64,000 nt of DNA, from positions 1 to 64,000 of the forward strand of contig CAVQYQ010000009.1 of the NCBI GenBank assembly GCA_963718195.1. Direction: 5' to 3'. The position numbers were made by a program, and so were the translations under genes. This DNA comes from MADRE3 sp963718195. GTDB taxonomy: Bacteria; Desulfobacterota; Desulfobulbia; Desulfobulbales; Desulfocapsaceae. This document shows, one piece after another, positions 34,837-44,398 of this stretch (within the stretch, counting starts at the first letter, position 1; every line of letters begins with the position of its first letter). Under the pieces are notes generated by a model. That model searched no databases and had not been told where the DNA came from. It saw nothing but the letters and a program-made list of their open reading frames with translations.

Positions 34837-34957
34837 GGGTTTTCTCTAAATTCCTGTTTAACGTCAGTGTGAAGTGGTTTTTTGTTGTACCGATATGCAA
34901 CCATATCGTCTATTACCTTCTACAAATGACAGGGACATAATGACTGTATTCTAAAAA

Positions 34958-34971
34958 TTGACTCGGGTCGA
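34958..34971. promoter_or_regulatory. TetR operator-like palindrome 1
   Basis: TTGACTCGGGTCGA, an imperfect copy of the TGACT-n-n-(A/G)GTCA palindrome shared by three sites upstream of the efflux tetR gene. It is the copy closest to tetR. An AT-rich stretch that could hold the -10 region lies between this site and site 2. Confidence 0.5.
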
Positions 34972-34986
34972 TAATTACACCTAAAA

Positions 34987-35000
34987 TTGACTGCGGTCAA
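34987..35000. promoter_or_regulatory. TetR operator-like palindrome 2
   Basis: TTGACTGCGGTCAA, a near-perfect palindrome. On the minus strand it contains TTGACC, a plausible -35 box for tetR, so a bound repressor would block RNA polymerase. Confidence 0.6.
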
Positions 35001-35008
35001 CAAAAAAA

Positions 35009-35022
35009 ATGACTCCAGTCAT
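35009..35022. promoter_or_regulatory. TetR operator-like palindrome 3, inside a 28-bp A/T-flanked inverted repeat
   Basis: ATGACTCCAGTCAT with perfect TGACT/AGTCA arms. It is flanked by A7-8 on the left and T8 on the right (about 35002-35029), making one 28-bp symmetrical element. The short loop makes a terminator less likely than an operator. The remainder of the 34837-35257 gap holds no gene I can support. Confidence 0.6.
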
Positions 35023-35257
35023 TTTTTTTGCGATCAATTGTTCTAGTATGTTGTAATAATGTGATATTATTTGTGAGCACGATGTCATCAATGGGTGTGA
35101 GTCGAAGCCTATTTTGACAAGAAAGCCAGGTTTCCTGAGAGAAAGTGCATTCTGTTATCTTACTGTTTGAAAGATTGCGACAAAGGCTTACACTATAGGG
35201 CGGCAGGATAGAAAGGCTGGATCGTTTGATATCGTTAATCAGTATTATGAGGTGGTA

Positions 35258-36010
35258 ATGGATATTCAGTCCCTGATAAGTGGCGGCGTCAGTCAACTGG
35301 CCGGATTCCTTCATGTCGGGTACGCGTTTGGAGCAGGAATGGTATCAGCAGTGAACCCCTGCGGTTTTGCCATGCTGCCTGTTTATCTATCGCTTTACCT
35401 TGGCGCAGAGGAAGAGGGGTTTCGTCGGCGGCCCTGGCTGCTCCGCCTGGCCAAAGCGCTGGGAGTTGCGCTTGTGGTCACCTCTGGATACGGGTTGTTA
35501 TTCGGTGTCATTGGCCTTGTTGTTTCTGCGGGTGGTACATATTTGATGGGCCTTATGCCGTGGGTATCAGTGATTATTGGCCTGGGGATGATAATGGTTG
35601 GTGTCTGGCTGCTTTTTGGGAAGCACCTTTCCTTTGCGATTTTCATGAGAATTGGATCGGGAATCGGTGATCCCCGTAACATAAGCATCAGGGGGTTCTT
35701 TCTGTTCGGTATTGCTTTTGGCGCCAGTTCACTGAGTTGTACGCTGCCAATATTCTTGGTGGTTGTCGGAGGGTCAATCGCCTCGGGTGACGTGAGTGTC
35801 GGTTTATTGCAGTTTTTCTGGTACATCATGGGGACTGCCTCCGTTTTTATGGCTCTAACGCTCAGTTTGGCATTTGTCAAAGGGCCCGGGGTCGTAAATG
35901 TGATGAAACGTTTTACCCGGTATACCAACAAAATCGCCGCGTTGTTGCTAATATTAGCTGGTGGGTATATCTGCTACTACTGGTGGTCGAGCGGATTATT
36001 GATAGAGTAA
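35258..36010 (+). CDS. CcdA/DsbD-like thiol-disulfide transmembrane protein
   Basis: A 250-residue inner-membrane protein with about six helices. The two CcdA/DsbD-type cysteine motifs are present: NPCGFAMLP in the first helix and SLSCTLPIF in the fourth. These cysteines normally move reducing power from cytoplasmic thioredoxin to the periplasm, for cytochrome c maturation or disulfide reduction. GAGG lies about six bases before the ATG at 35258. The stop codon is embedded in an 11-bp perfect inverted repeat (35988-36018). Confidence 0.9.
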   Translation: MDIQSLISGGVSQLAGFLHVGYAFGAGMVSAVNPCGFAMLPVYLSLYLGAEEEGFRRRPWLLRLAKALGVALVVTSGYGLLFGVIGLVVSAGGTYLMGLMPWVSVIIGLGMIMVGVWLLFGKHLSFAIFMRIGSGIGDPRNISIRGFFLFGIAFGASSLSCTLPIFLVVVGGSIASGDVSVGLLQFFWYIMGTASVFMALTLSLAFVKGPGVVNVMKRFTRYTNKIAALLLILAGGYICYYWWSSGLLIE

Positions 36011-36018
36011 TCCGCTCG
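35988..36018 (+). repeat. Stem-loop spanning the CcdA-like stop codon
   Basis: CGAGCGGATTA (35988-35998) and TAATCCGCTCG (36008-36018) are perfect 11-bp arms with a 9-nt loop. No T-tract follows, so it is not a classical intrinsic terminator. It could protect the 3' end of the mRNA. Confidence 0.5.
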
Positions 36019-36093
36019 GTCTTGAGTACCGACGGATTTTACAGAGATGAGGGTTGGGCGTGAGCCGTATCTCATTTTCATGGAGAGAAGTAC

Positions 36094-36993
36094 ATGCATG
36101 CAACCCGTGGCATCATAGCTGCAACAGCTTCATATCTCATCTGGGGGATTCTGCCCATTTATTGGAAAAACCTGGAGGATGTGCCTGCCCATGAAATTCT
36201 CTGTCACAGAATGGCCTGGTCGCTGCTTTTCATGGTTGTTCTCCTGCTCGCGCTTGGCAGGGTCAATTCCTTGCTCCCACTTTTCAGGGACAAGAATATA
36301 ATAAAGACATTTTGTCTGAGCAGCATGCTGCTTGGTGTGAACTGGCTCATTTATATCTGGGCTGTAAATTCCGGACACATTGTAGAGGCCAGCCTTGGTT
36401 ATTTTATCAATCCGTTGGTGACGGTGGTATTTGGGGTATATTTTCTCAAAGAACGGTTACGCCGCGGTCAAATAACCGCGCTTTTTTTTGCTGTAGCCGG
36501 AGTTGCCTATCTCACCTTTGTCTATGGCCGTTTTCCCTTTATCGCGCTCATACTTGCCGGATCATTTGCCACCTATGGCCTGATTCACAAAAAAACAAGT
36601 GTCCAGCCCGTTGAGTCGCTTTTCCTTGAAACGCTGGTACTCTTCCTGCCTGCCGCCGCGCTTCTGGTTTTTTTTGAAGTTGAGGGCGTTGGGGCCATTT
36701 TTAATACCGGGTGGTCTACCTCATTGCTGCTGATCGGTGCTGGTTTGGTTACCACAGCACCTCTTCTTCTCTTTGCTTATGCTGCACACAATATCCCCTT
36801 GTCATTACTCGGTATCCTTCAGTACACTGCACCGACTATGAACCTGTTGCTCGGTGTATTTCTGTATCATGAGGAGTTTCCTGCTGCCAGGATGATGGGC
36901 TTCGTTTTGGTTTGGAGCGGGTTGGCAATCTATGTGATTGAAGGGACAATTCACCGGACACGTCAGAAGAGACGTCTCTCTGGTGTCGCATGA
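36094..36993 (+). CDS. rarD: RarD-like EamA-family permease
   Basis: A 299-residue drug/metabolite transporter superfamily protein with ten predicted transmembrane helices in two EamA repeats. RarD hallmarks include ASYLIWGILPIYWKNL near the N-terminus, the conserved HRMAWSLLFM, NWLIYIWAVNSGHIVEASLGY in two parts, and IPLSLLGILQYTAPTMNLLLGV in the second repeat. The substrate is not established. The gene is monocistronic on the plus strand. Confidence 0.93.
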   Translation: MHATRGIIAATASYLIWGILPIYWKNLEDVPAHEILCHRMAWSLLFMVVLLLALGRVNSLLPLFRDKNIIKTFCLSSMLLGVNWLIYIWAVNSGHIVEASLGYFINPLVTVVFGVYFLKERLRRGQITALFFAVAGVAYLTFVYGRFPFIALILAGSFATYGLIHKKTSVQPVESLFLETLVLFLPAAALLVFFEVEGVGAIFNTGWSTSLLLIGAGLVTTAPLLLFAYAAHNIPLSLLGILQYTAPTMNLLLGVFLYHEEFPAARMMGFVLVWSGLAIYVIEGTIHRTRQKRRLSGVA

Positions 36994-37604
36994 GTTATTT
37001 CACCTCGATGACCTAATGACCCGGTCAAAAAAATCATTGTATCTGCAGGAACCAGGCGGATCGTGAAACATTATCTTGTCTGATATTTATTTTTCTATCT
37101 CTTTTTATCCCACAGTGTGGTATATAGATGATTAGGTTTTTTGTGATGTTACCTATGAAAATGAGGTTCTGAATAAACCAATGTAGGGGTGTCATTTTCG
37201 ATTAGGCAAGCACGATGATGCAGCAGTGATTATAGTTGATTCAAAGAGTAAAGTGTCGGTTTACCGAATGAGTCATCCATGTGGTGCCCACGATATGGGA
37301 ATGTTCGGTTCAAATACGACATGAAGTACATGTGTATTTGTTTTAAAGCTTTAGCTGGGCCTTGGCATGATATACAAGCAGGTTGGGTATCTCTTCTTTC
37401 ACTCCCTCTCTCCATCTGACCTGCGATATCGTGGCGGGGCCCTGTTTTTTTGACCCCTTTCTTCGTATGATCCCCTTGATATAGCTATCAACATTGTCAT
37501 AAAACGGTTGTATTTCATAACCATAATAGATATCCTGACCATTGGCTCCTGCAGGAATAGTGTCTATTCATAGCCGAGAAGAATGCAGATAACAGAGGAT
37601 GGTC
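36994..37604. other. 611-bp intergenic stretch without a supported gene
   Basis: I find no RNA gene, repeat or convincing coding frame. A 61-codon minus-strand frame (37230-37415) and an 18-codon plus-strand frame near 37270 have no family resemblance. AT-rich segments around 37490-37550 could hold the promoter of the FHA gene (for example TTGTAT at 37508 and TATCCT 17 bp on), but the match is poor. Confidence 0.5.
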
Positions 37605-38081
37605 ATGGTGGATAAAAAACAGATTACTGAAATGTTTCGACCTCTCGCCGTGCTCGAGGCAATGACACCTGAGGCGATTTCGGCAGTATCCCAGGGAAAC
37701 ATCATAGATGGGTTCATCCCGATCAGGAAATTTCCTTTTCGGATCGGCAGGGAGTCACGGGTGCGGGTCGTCGATGGAAAGATCGAGCGAATTGAGCGAC
37801 CGAAATTAAACCAGATCGAACCGAATAACGATCTCTACCTTGTTGATCGGGGGGTGCTGCTGAATATATCCCGTGAGCATTTGCAGCTTGAGCGTGATGG
37901 AGAACATTTAATCCTGGTGGACCGAGGCAGTGCCAGTGGCACAAAGGTTAACATGGAACCGGTTGGCGGCGATGACAGGGGGGGGACTATGGCAGTCAAA
38001 GATGGCGACGAAATCACCATAGGAACGAAAGCGAGCCCCTATCGTTATCGCCTTATCGACCTTGCGAGTCAATCCGGCTGA
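37605..38081 (+). CDS. FHA-domain protein
   Basis: A 158-residue cytoplasmic protein made essentially of one forkhead-associated domain, a phosphothreonine-binding fold. The hallmarks are FPFRIGRES (about 43-51), LLNISREHLQLE (about 82-93) and LVDRGSASGTKVN (about 102-114), then IGTKASPYRYRL. It probably reads out Ser/Thr phosphorylation, but no Ser/Thr kinase gene is in the window. The start at 37605 is preferred because AGAGG lies six bases upstream; 37599 is too close. It converges with folP. Confidence 0.9.
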   Translation: MVDKKQITEMFRPLAVLEAMTPEAISAVSQGNIIDGFIPIRKFPFRIGRESRVRVVDGKIERIERPKLNQIEPNNDLYLVDRGVLLNISREHLQLERDGEHLILVDRGSASGTKVNMEPVGGDDRGGTMAVKDGDEITIGTKASPYRYRLIDLASQSG

Positions 38082-38109
38082 TTAATCCAGGTCAGCGTTC
38101 AGTCGAGAG

Positions 38110-38919
38110 TCAATTGGCCTGATTAACAGCATGACATACCTGCAGCGCGTATCGGGTCGAGGCAACATCATGTACCCTGATGATCGACACTCCTTTATTC
38201 TGGCAAAGACCTGAAACCACGGCAGTTACAAGATCCCTGTCCGGCGTGTCGATTTGGGTGATATCGCCTAGAAATCGTTTGCGGGAATGGCCGAGCAGCA
38301 CAGGTTGACCCAGTGATGACAGCTTCTCAAGATGTTTTAGAATCGAGAGATTATGCTCCAGTTTTTTTCCAAAGCCAATACCGGGATCAATAATGATCCT
38401 GCCAAGATCAACACCTTCTGAGCTCAGCAGGCTGAGTCTTTCCCGGAAAAAAAGGATGATTTCGGCAATGATATCACCATAGGTGGGGTTGTCTTGCATG
38501 GTGCCGGGAGTACCCTTCATATGCATGATGATCACTTCACCATCTGTCTGTTTCACCATCTCAAGCATGAGCGGATCATGGCGAAGGGCAGAGACATCGT
38601 TAATAATTGTCGCACCAACCTGCAGAGCTTCACGTGCTACTTCACCTTTCATGGTGTCGATAGAAATAGGGATATCAGAAAAATTGCGGATTCCAGTTAT
38701 TACTGGAATCACCCTCGATAATTCTTCGTCGATACTGATCGGCTCTGCATAGGGACGGGTAGACTCTCCGCCTATGTCGAGAATGTCAGCGCCGTCAGCG
38801 ATAAGACGGCGCCCCTGTTCAACAGCGTCAGCTGATTGACGGTATAAGCCACCATCTGAGAAAGAGTCGGGCGTCACGTTAATGATGCCCATCAATTTGA
38901 TGTCAGAGGCTGGTTTCAT
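38110..38919 (-). CDS. folP: Dihydropteroate synthase
   Basis: Condenses 6-hydroxymethyl-dihydropterin pyrophosphate with p-aminobenzoate in folate synthesis. The 269 residues carry GIINVTPDSFSDGG, ADILDIGGESTRP, IIIDPGIGFGKKLEHN, LLGHSRKRF and a C-terminal RVHDV. The start overlaps the ftsH stop by 4 bp, the common bacterial ftsH-folP coupling. Confidence 0.98.
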   Translation of the reverse strand: MKPASDIKLMGIINVTPDSFSDGGLYRQSADAVEQGRRLIADGADILDIGGESTRPYAEPISIDEELSRVIPVITGIRNFSDIPISIDTMKGEVAREALQVGATIINDVSALRHDPLMLEMVKQTDGEVIIMHMKGTPGTMQDNPTYGDIIAEIILFFRERLSLLSSEGVDLGRIIIDPGIGFGKKLEHNLSILKHLEKLSSLGQPVLLGHSRKRFLGDITQIDTPDRDLVTAVVSGLCQNKGVSIIRVHDVASTRYALQVCHAVNQAN

Positions 38920-40955
38920 GCAGAAGCTGGTGGTTTATCCCCCTGGCTTTCTGGTGGCTGCGGCTGGGATTGTTCTTCGCCTGTCTGGTCTGCCTTGATT
39001 TCAGGTGGTTCAGATGGCTCAGATGGCTCAGATGGCTCAGATGGTTCAGATGGCTCAGATGGCTCAGGCGATGAAGCTTCGGCAGCAGACGGTTTTTCCT
39101 TTGAGGCTGCCTGCTGCTGTGCCGCTTCTTTCTCTTTGAGCCTTGTAGCATATTGCTCGGGACGAAGTTCGGCCAGGATCTTCTCGATATCCTCAAGGAC
39201 AATCGTTTCTTTCTCCAGCAGATCGTCTGCCATACGCTTGAGGATGTCAGTGTTTTCCTGCAGCATGGTATTTACTTTCTCACTGGCCTCCATAATAATG
39301 TCTTTTACGGCAAGGTCGATCTGCCGGGCAGTCTCCTCACTGAAATCACGATGCTGGGCAATCTCACGGCCCAGAAATATCTGTTCTTCCTTCTTGCCGT
39401 AGGTCAGCGGCCCGAGTTCATCACTCATGCCCCATTCACATACCATCTTTCTGGCCAGCGCAGTTGCCCGCTCAAGATCATTTCCAGCACCGGTGGTTAT
39501 TTCATTGAAAACAAGTTTTTCAGCGACGCGACCACCAAAGAGAATACAGAGTGAGTTTTTAAGATACCCCTTGGAGTGGGTGTATTTTTCGTCCATCGGC
39601 AATTGCATGGTCAGACCGAGGGCTCGACCCCGCGGAATAATGGTGACCTTGTGAATCGGATCCGTATCGGGGAGGAGGTAGGCCACAAGCGCATGTCCTG
39701 CTTCGTGATAAGCGGTGACTTCCTTTTCTTTTTCAGTGATGATCATCGAGCGGCGCTCTGCACCCATCATGATCTTGTCTTTTGCTTTTTCCAGCAGCTC
39801 AAGATCTATCTCTTTTGCCCCTTCACGGGCTGCCATCAGGGCTGCCTCGTTGACCAGGTTCTCGAGATCGGCCCCGGTAAAACCTGGCGTTCCTCTGGCG
39901 AGGACTTCATAGTCAACCTGCGCTGCCATCTTTGTCTTCTTCCCGTAAATTTCAAGGATTTTCTGCCGCCCGCCAACATCGGGAATCGGCACGACGACCT
40001 GGCGGTCAAAGCGGCCGGGGCGAAGCAGGGCAGGGTCGAGGACATCGGGCCTGTTCGTGGCGGCAACAATAATGACACCTTCGTTGGATTCAAATCCGTC
40101 CATCTCGACGAGTAACTGGTTCAGCGTCTGTTCACGTTCGTCATGTCCGCCGCCGAGCCCGGCGCCACGGTGTCGACCCACCGCATCGATTTCATCGATG
40201 AATATGATACAAGGGGCATGTTTTTTTCCCTGGGTAAAGAGATCCCTGACCCGGGAGGCACCGACACCGACAAACATCTCAACAAAATCGGACCCTGAAA
40301 TGGAGAAGAACGGTACATCGGCCTCGCCGGCGATGGCTTTTGCCAACAGGGTTTTACCGGTACCCGGTGAACCTGCCAGCAGAACACCTTTGGGGATTCG
40401 GCCACCCAGGACAGTGAATTTATGCGGATCTTTCAGAAAGTCTATGATCTCTTCAAGTTCTTCCTTGGCCTCGTCGATTCCGGCAACATCTGCAAAGGTA
40501 ACCTTGTTGTCTCCCTGCTCCATCAACCGTGCTCTGTTCTTACCAAAGGAGAGGGCACCGCCTTTGCCGCCGCCCTGCATCTGGCGCATGAAAAATATCC
40601 ATACACCGATCAACAGGAGCATTGGAAACCAGGAGACAAATATAGTCATAAACCAACTGTCTTTCTGAACTTCTTTAACCGTTATATCTACACCAGCGTC
40701 TCTCAGGATTGGGATGAGTTCAGCATCAGTAACCGGATAAACCGTTCTGAATGGCTTACCATCCTGCAAGGTTCCGGTAATCGTGTCACCTTCAATTCTG
40801 ACCCGGTTGATTGATTTGTTCTCAATCTTTGCCATAAACTCGCTGTAGGTGAGAGAAGAACTTGTTGCCTGTGGTTTATTGAAAAGATTGAACAACAGGA
40901 TCATGGTGAGGCCGATTACCAGCCACATGCTCAAATTTTTATAAAAGGTATTCAA
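38916..40955 (-). CDS. ftsH: ATP-dependent zinc metalloprotease FtsH
   Basis: Membrane-anchored AAA+ protease degrading misfolded membrane and regulatory proteins. The 679 residues show two N-terminal transmembrane helices (about 8-26 and 104-124) around a small periplasmic domain. The AAA module has Walker A GSPGTGKT (about 204) and FIDEIDAVGRHRGAG, and the protease site is HEAGH (about 428). The C-terminal tail is unusual: after the catalytic region come Ala/Glu-rich helices, then a proline-rich stretch of Ser-Glu-Pro repeats encoded by a 9-bp minisatellite. It is first in a pair with folP and lies downstream of carB. Confidence 0.98.
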   Translation of the reverse strand: MNTFYKNLSMWLVIGLTMILLFNLFNKPQATSSSLTYSEFMAKIENKSINRVRIEGDTITGTLQDGKPFRTVYPVTDAELIPILRDAGVDITVKEVQKDSWFMTIFVSWFPMLLLIGVWIFFMRQMQGGGKGGALSFGKNRARLMEQGDNKVTFADVAGIDEAKEELEEIIDFLKDPHKFTVLGGRIPKGVLLAGSPGTGKTLLAKAIAGEADVPFFSISGSDFVEMFVGVGASRVRDLFTQGKKHAPCIIFIDEIDAVGRHRGAGLGGGHDEREQTLNQLLVEMDGFESNEGVIIVAATNRPDVLDPALLRPGRFDRQVVVPIPDVGGRQKILEIYGKKTKMAAQVDYEVLARGTPGFTGADLENLVNEAALMAAREGAKEIDLELLEKAKDKIMMGAERRSMIITEKEKEVTAYHEAGHALVAYLLPDTDPIHKVTIIPRGRALGLTMQLPMDEKYTHSKGYLKNSLCILFGGRVAEKLVFNEITTGAGNDLERATALARKMVCEWGMSDELGPLTYGKKEEQIFLGREIAQHRDFSEETARQIDLAVKDIIMEASEKVNTMLQENTDILKRMADDLLEKETIVLEDIEKILAELRPEQYATRLKEKEAAQQQAASKEKPSAAEASSPEPSEPSEPSEPSEPSEPSEPPEIKADQTGEEQSQPQPPESQGDKPPASA
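39001..39063. repeat. 9-bp minisatellite encoding Ser-Glu-Pro repeats in FtsH
   Basis: Seven tandem copies of a 9-bp unit (TCAGATGGC on the plus strand, with TCAGGTGGT and TCAGATGGT variants) inside the 3' end of ftsH. Each unit encodes one Pro-Ser-Glu triplet on the minus strand. Copy number could vary by slippage without breaking the frame. Confidence 0.85.
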
Positions 40956-41107
40956 AAAGCCCTCCTGAGATTTTAATCGCGTACCACGTTGTGTATAAAG
41001 ATTTTCTGTTAATAAAGGTAATTACTATATTGGCTCTAGACAATTGCAAACTTACATTAAAACATCTTCATCCAATGTCGAGCGCTATCCTCAATTTATT
41101 CCAGCTC

Positions 41108-44100
41108 TCAGGTAAATTTCTGAACCGGCTTAACGCCAACGGGCAACTCCTTCATTTCCTTCATTGCACTGACAAAAGCTGCGGCACCATTTGTCGTGGT
41201 TGTATAGGGGATATGCAGGTCGATTGCAGCCCGCCGGATCTGGTAGCTGTCTTCTGTCGTGCGCTTGCCAAGAGATGTATTGATGATCCAGGCAATATCT
41301 CTGTCCTGGACTTTATCTAGAATATGCGGCCTTCCCTGTGAGATTTTGTTAATCTGCAGGCAGTCAATATTACTCTCCTGGAGGAATAGAGCTGTGCCGT
41401 CTGTTGCATAGATGGTGAAGCCCAGTTCCTGGAGCACCCGGGCCACGGGCACGATTGATGGTTTGTCATTGTCCCGGACCGAAACAAAAACACTTCCGGA
41501 ATCAGGGAGTGAGGAACCTGCTGCCATCTGGGCCTTTCCGATGGCAAGGCCGAGGTTGTCATCAATTCCCATGACCTCGCCGGTAGACTTCATCTCAGGG
41601 CCCAGCAGGGTGTCGACCCCGGCAAAACGGTCAAATGGAAAGACAGCTTCTTTCACGGCCCAATGGTCAATCTCCACTTCGGTAGTAAACTGCAGTTCGG
41701 TCAGGGTGAATCCCATCATGATCTTGGTGGCCAGTTTGGCCAGGGGAACCCCGGTTGCCTTACTCACAAACGGTACGGTACGCGAGGCTCGGGGGTTGAC
41801 CTCCAGAACATAAAGTGTATCACTCTTGACCGCAAATTGAACGTTCATCAAACCAATAACACCGAGCTCAGCAGCCATTGCTTTACTGGCAGCCTTGATT
41901 TCTTCAACAATGGCTGCTGAAAGGCTGTGCGGTGGAAGGACACAGGCAGAATCCCCTGAATGAATCCCAGCTTCTTCTATATGCTCCATGATACCACCAA
42001 TGACAGTGGTTTCACCGTCGCTGATTGCATCAACATCTACCTCGATAGCGTCTTTTAAAAACTGATCAATCAGTATCGGATGCTCCAGAGCTGTTCCGCC
42101 GATTGCTTTCATAAAGTCGCGAATGCCTTCCTGGTCGTAGGCAATACGCATATCCCGTCCACCAAGGACATAAGAGGGTCTGATGACAACCGGATAGCCT
42201 ATACGATCGGCAACAGCCAACGCCTCCTCCAGGGTGTAGACGGTATCATTGTCGGGCTGCTTAAGGTTCAGTTTGTGCAGAAACTGCTGAAAACGTTCTC
42301 GATCTTCTGCACGATCAATGGCATCGGGGGGTGTACCAATAATTGGAACATCGGCCTCTTCAAGCGGCACTGCAAGATTGAGAGGAGTCTGACCGCCGAA
42401 CTGGACAATGACACCATCGGGTTTTTCCTGTTCGATAATATTGAGCACATCCTCACGTGTCAACGGTTCAAAATAGAGTTTGTCAGAGGTGTCATAGTCA
42501 GTTGATACCGTTTCCGGGTTTGAGTTGATCATGATTGATTCGACACCAATCTCCCGTAATGCGAAGGCGGCGTGCACACAGCAGTAATCAAACTCAATCC
42601 CCTGGCCGATTCTGTTGGGCCCGCCACCGAGGATAACAATCTTTTTTCGCGAGCTGATGAGAGCTTCGTTCTCAGTTTCGTAGGTGGAATAGTAATAAGG
42701 TGTGTACGATTCGAACTCTGCAGCGCAGGTGTCAACGAGTTTATAAACCGGCAGGACTGAGTGCTTCTGCCGCAATCCCCGGACATCGTTTTCTGAAGTT
42801 CCGGTGAGGTAGGCGAGCTGGACATCTGAGAATCCCATCTGTTTGCAGTGTCTGAGGAAATCATGGTCAAGGCCCTGAAAACCGCGGCAAACAACTTCCT
42901 TTTCGGTGTCAACAATCTGTTTCAAATTATGGAGAAACCATGGATCGATTCGGGTGATCTCAGATATTCGGTTGACCGACATGGCTCGCTTCAACGCTTC
43001 ATAAACGTAAGAAAGCCGCCTCGAGTTTGGCTCCAGCAGACCGCGCTCCAGATCTTCATCGTCGAGCATGGTAAGAATATCTTTACCGTCTCCTCCGAAA
43101 CCGAAACGCCCGGTTTCAAGGGAACGCATTCCTTTCTGAAAGGCCTCTTTGAACGTCCGGCCGATAGCCATTGTCTCTCCCACTGATTTCATGGCCGTGG
43201 TTAAGATGTCTTTGGCCTCGGGGAACTTTTCAAAGGTCCATCTTGGGATTTTTACAACGCAATAATCAATAGTCGGTTCAAAGGATGCGTATGTTTCTCT
43301 GGTGATATCGTTTTTGATCTCATCAAGGGTGTAGCCAACCGCCAGTTTTGCCGCGATCTTTGCGATCGGAAAGCCGGTCGCCTTGGAAGCCAGGGCTGAG
43401 CTTCTGGAAACCCGGGGGTTCATTTCAATGACCATCAGCTCGCCGTCAACCGGGTTAACCGCGAACTGTACGTTAGAGCCTCCCGTTTCAACGCCGATTT
43501 CTCGAATGATGGCAATCGCGGCATCACGCATATCCTGGTATTCGCGGTCTGTTAGGGTCTGGGCAGGGGCGACCGTAATTGAATCACCGGTATGAACACC
43601 CATCGCGTCTACGTTCTCAATCGAGCAGATGATAACCACATTGTCTTTTGCATCACGCATTACTTCAAGCTCATACTCTTTCCAGCCAAGCAGGCTGCGT
43701 TCAAGCATGATCTCTGTGGTCATCGAGAGATCGAGGCCCTGTTCGCAGAACGACCGGAGCTCTTGACGGTTGTAGGCGACACCACCCCCGGTGCCCCCAA
43801 GGGTAAAACTGGGCCTGACAATGATTGGGAAGCCAATTTCATCCGCTGCCGTCATCGCCTCATCAATGGTGTGAACGATTGCCGATTCAGGGACTTTGAG
43901 GTTGATTGCAAACATTGCATCCCTGAACTCATCTCTTCCCTCAGCCTTGCGGATAACGTCGATGTCAGCTGCGAGCATTTCCACGCCGTATTGATCCAGT
44001 ACACCCAATTCGGCAACCTTTATGGCAGTATTAAGCGCTGTCTGGCCGCCGAGCGTTGGCAGAAGGGCATCCGGGCGTTCCTGTTCAATAACCTTGGCAA

Positions 44101-44320
44101 CCATTTCAGGTGTAATCGGTTCAATATAGGTGGCGTCGGCCAGACCCGGGTCGGTCATGATCGTTGCCGGGTTGGAGTTTATGAGGACGACTTCATAACC
44201 TTCCTCTTTAAGGGCTTTGACAGCCTGTGCTCCGGAATAGTCAAATTCACAGGCCTGGCTTATGATTATTGGACCGGATCCGATGATCAGGATCTTCTTT
44301 ATATCGTCTCTTTTCGGCAT
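41108..44320 (-). CDS. carB: Carbamoyl-phosphate synthase, large subunit
   Basis: Makes carbamoyl phosphate for pyrimidine and arginine synthesis from bicarbonate, ammonia (from CarA) and two ATP. The 1070 residues contain two homologous halves, each with an ATP-grasp module. The first has the RPSFTLGGTGGG loop and the second RPSYVLGGRDM. An oligomerisation region lies between them, and an MGS-like allosteric domain (about 935-1070, with FTIYATDGTALFLQE) ends the protein. It lies 78 bp downstream of carA and forms an operon with it. Confidence 0.99.
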   Translation of the reverse strand: MPKRDDIKKILIIGSGPIIISQACEFDYSGAQAVKALKEEGYEVVLINSNPATIMTDPGLADATYIEPITPEMVAKVIEQERPDALLPTLGGQTALNTAIKVAELGVLDQYGVEMLAADIDVIRKAEGRDEFRDAMFAINLKVPESAIVHTIDEAMTAADEIGFPIIVRPSFTLGGTGGGVAYNRQELRSFCEQGLDLSMTTEIMLERSLLGWKEYELEVMRDAKDNVVIICSIENVDAMGVHTGDSITVAPAQTLTDREYQDMRDAAIAIIREIGVETGGSNVQFAVNPVDGELMVIEMNPRVSRSSALASKATGFPIAKIAAKLAVGYTLDEIKNDITRETYASFEPTIDYCVVKIPRWTFEKFPEAKDILTTAMKSVGETMAIGRTFKEAFQKGMRSLETGRFGFGGDGKDILTMLDDEDLERGLLEPNSRRLSYVYEALKRAMSVNRISEITRIDPWFLHNLKQIVDTEKEVVCRGFQGLDHDFLRHCKQMGFSDVQLAYLTGTSENDVRGLRQKHSVLPVYKLVDTCAAEFESYTPYYYSTYETENEALISSRKKIVILGGGPNRIGQGIEFDYCCVHAAFALREIGVESIMINSNPETVSTDYDTSDKLYFEPLTREDVLNIIEQEKPDGVIVQFGGQTPLNLAVPLEEADVPIIGTPPDAIDRAEDRERFQQFLHKLNLKQPDNDTVYTLEEALAVADRIGYPVVIRPSYVLGGRDMRIAYDQEGIRDFMKAIGGTALEHPILIDQFLKDAIEVDVDAISDGETTVIGGIMEHIEEAGIHSGDSACVLPPHSLSAAIVEEIKAASKAMAAELGVIGLMNVQFAVKSDTLYVLEVNPRASRTVPFVSKATGVPLAKLATKIMMGFTLTELQFTTEVEIDHWAVKEAVFPFDRFAGVDTLLGPEMKSTGEVMGIDDNLGLAIGKAQMAAGSSLPDSGSVFVSVRDNDKPSIVPVARVLQELGFTIYATDGTALFLQESNIDCLQINKISQGRPHILDKVQDRDIAWIINTSLGKRTTEDSYQIRRAAIDLHIPYTTTTNGAAAFVSAMKEMKELPVGVKPVQKFT

Positions 44321-44398
44321 GATTTCTCTGCTTGGGCGTTAGGTCGTATGGAGGCTCTGTTCTTTCTCCAGTAAATTGATAAATAGCGCGGTGGTTTG

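Noticed and set aside
35002..35029. A8-TGACT-CC-AGTCA-T8 as an intrinsic terminator
   Set aside because: The 2-nt centre is too small for a stable loop and two further copies of the same core occur nearby, which fits an operator.
37366..37382. Sigma-54 promoter (TTGGCAT...AAGC)
   Set aside because: The GG to GC spacing is two bases too long.
37230..37415. A 61-codon minus-strand frame in the 36994-37604 gap
   Set aside because: No ribosome site of quality, no domain look and no neighbour support.
39001..39063. Tandem repeats as a CRISPR array
   Set aside because: Units are 9 bp, directly adjacent without spacers, and in frame inside ftsH.
38903..39202. His/Leu-repeat protein on the minus strand
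   Set aside because: It is the alternative reading frame of the ftsH minisatellite.
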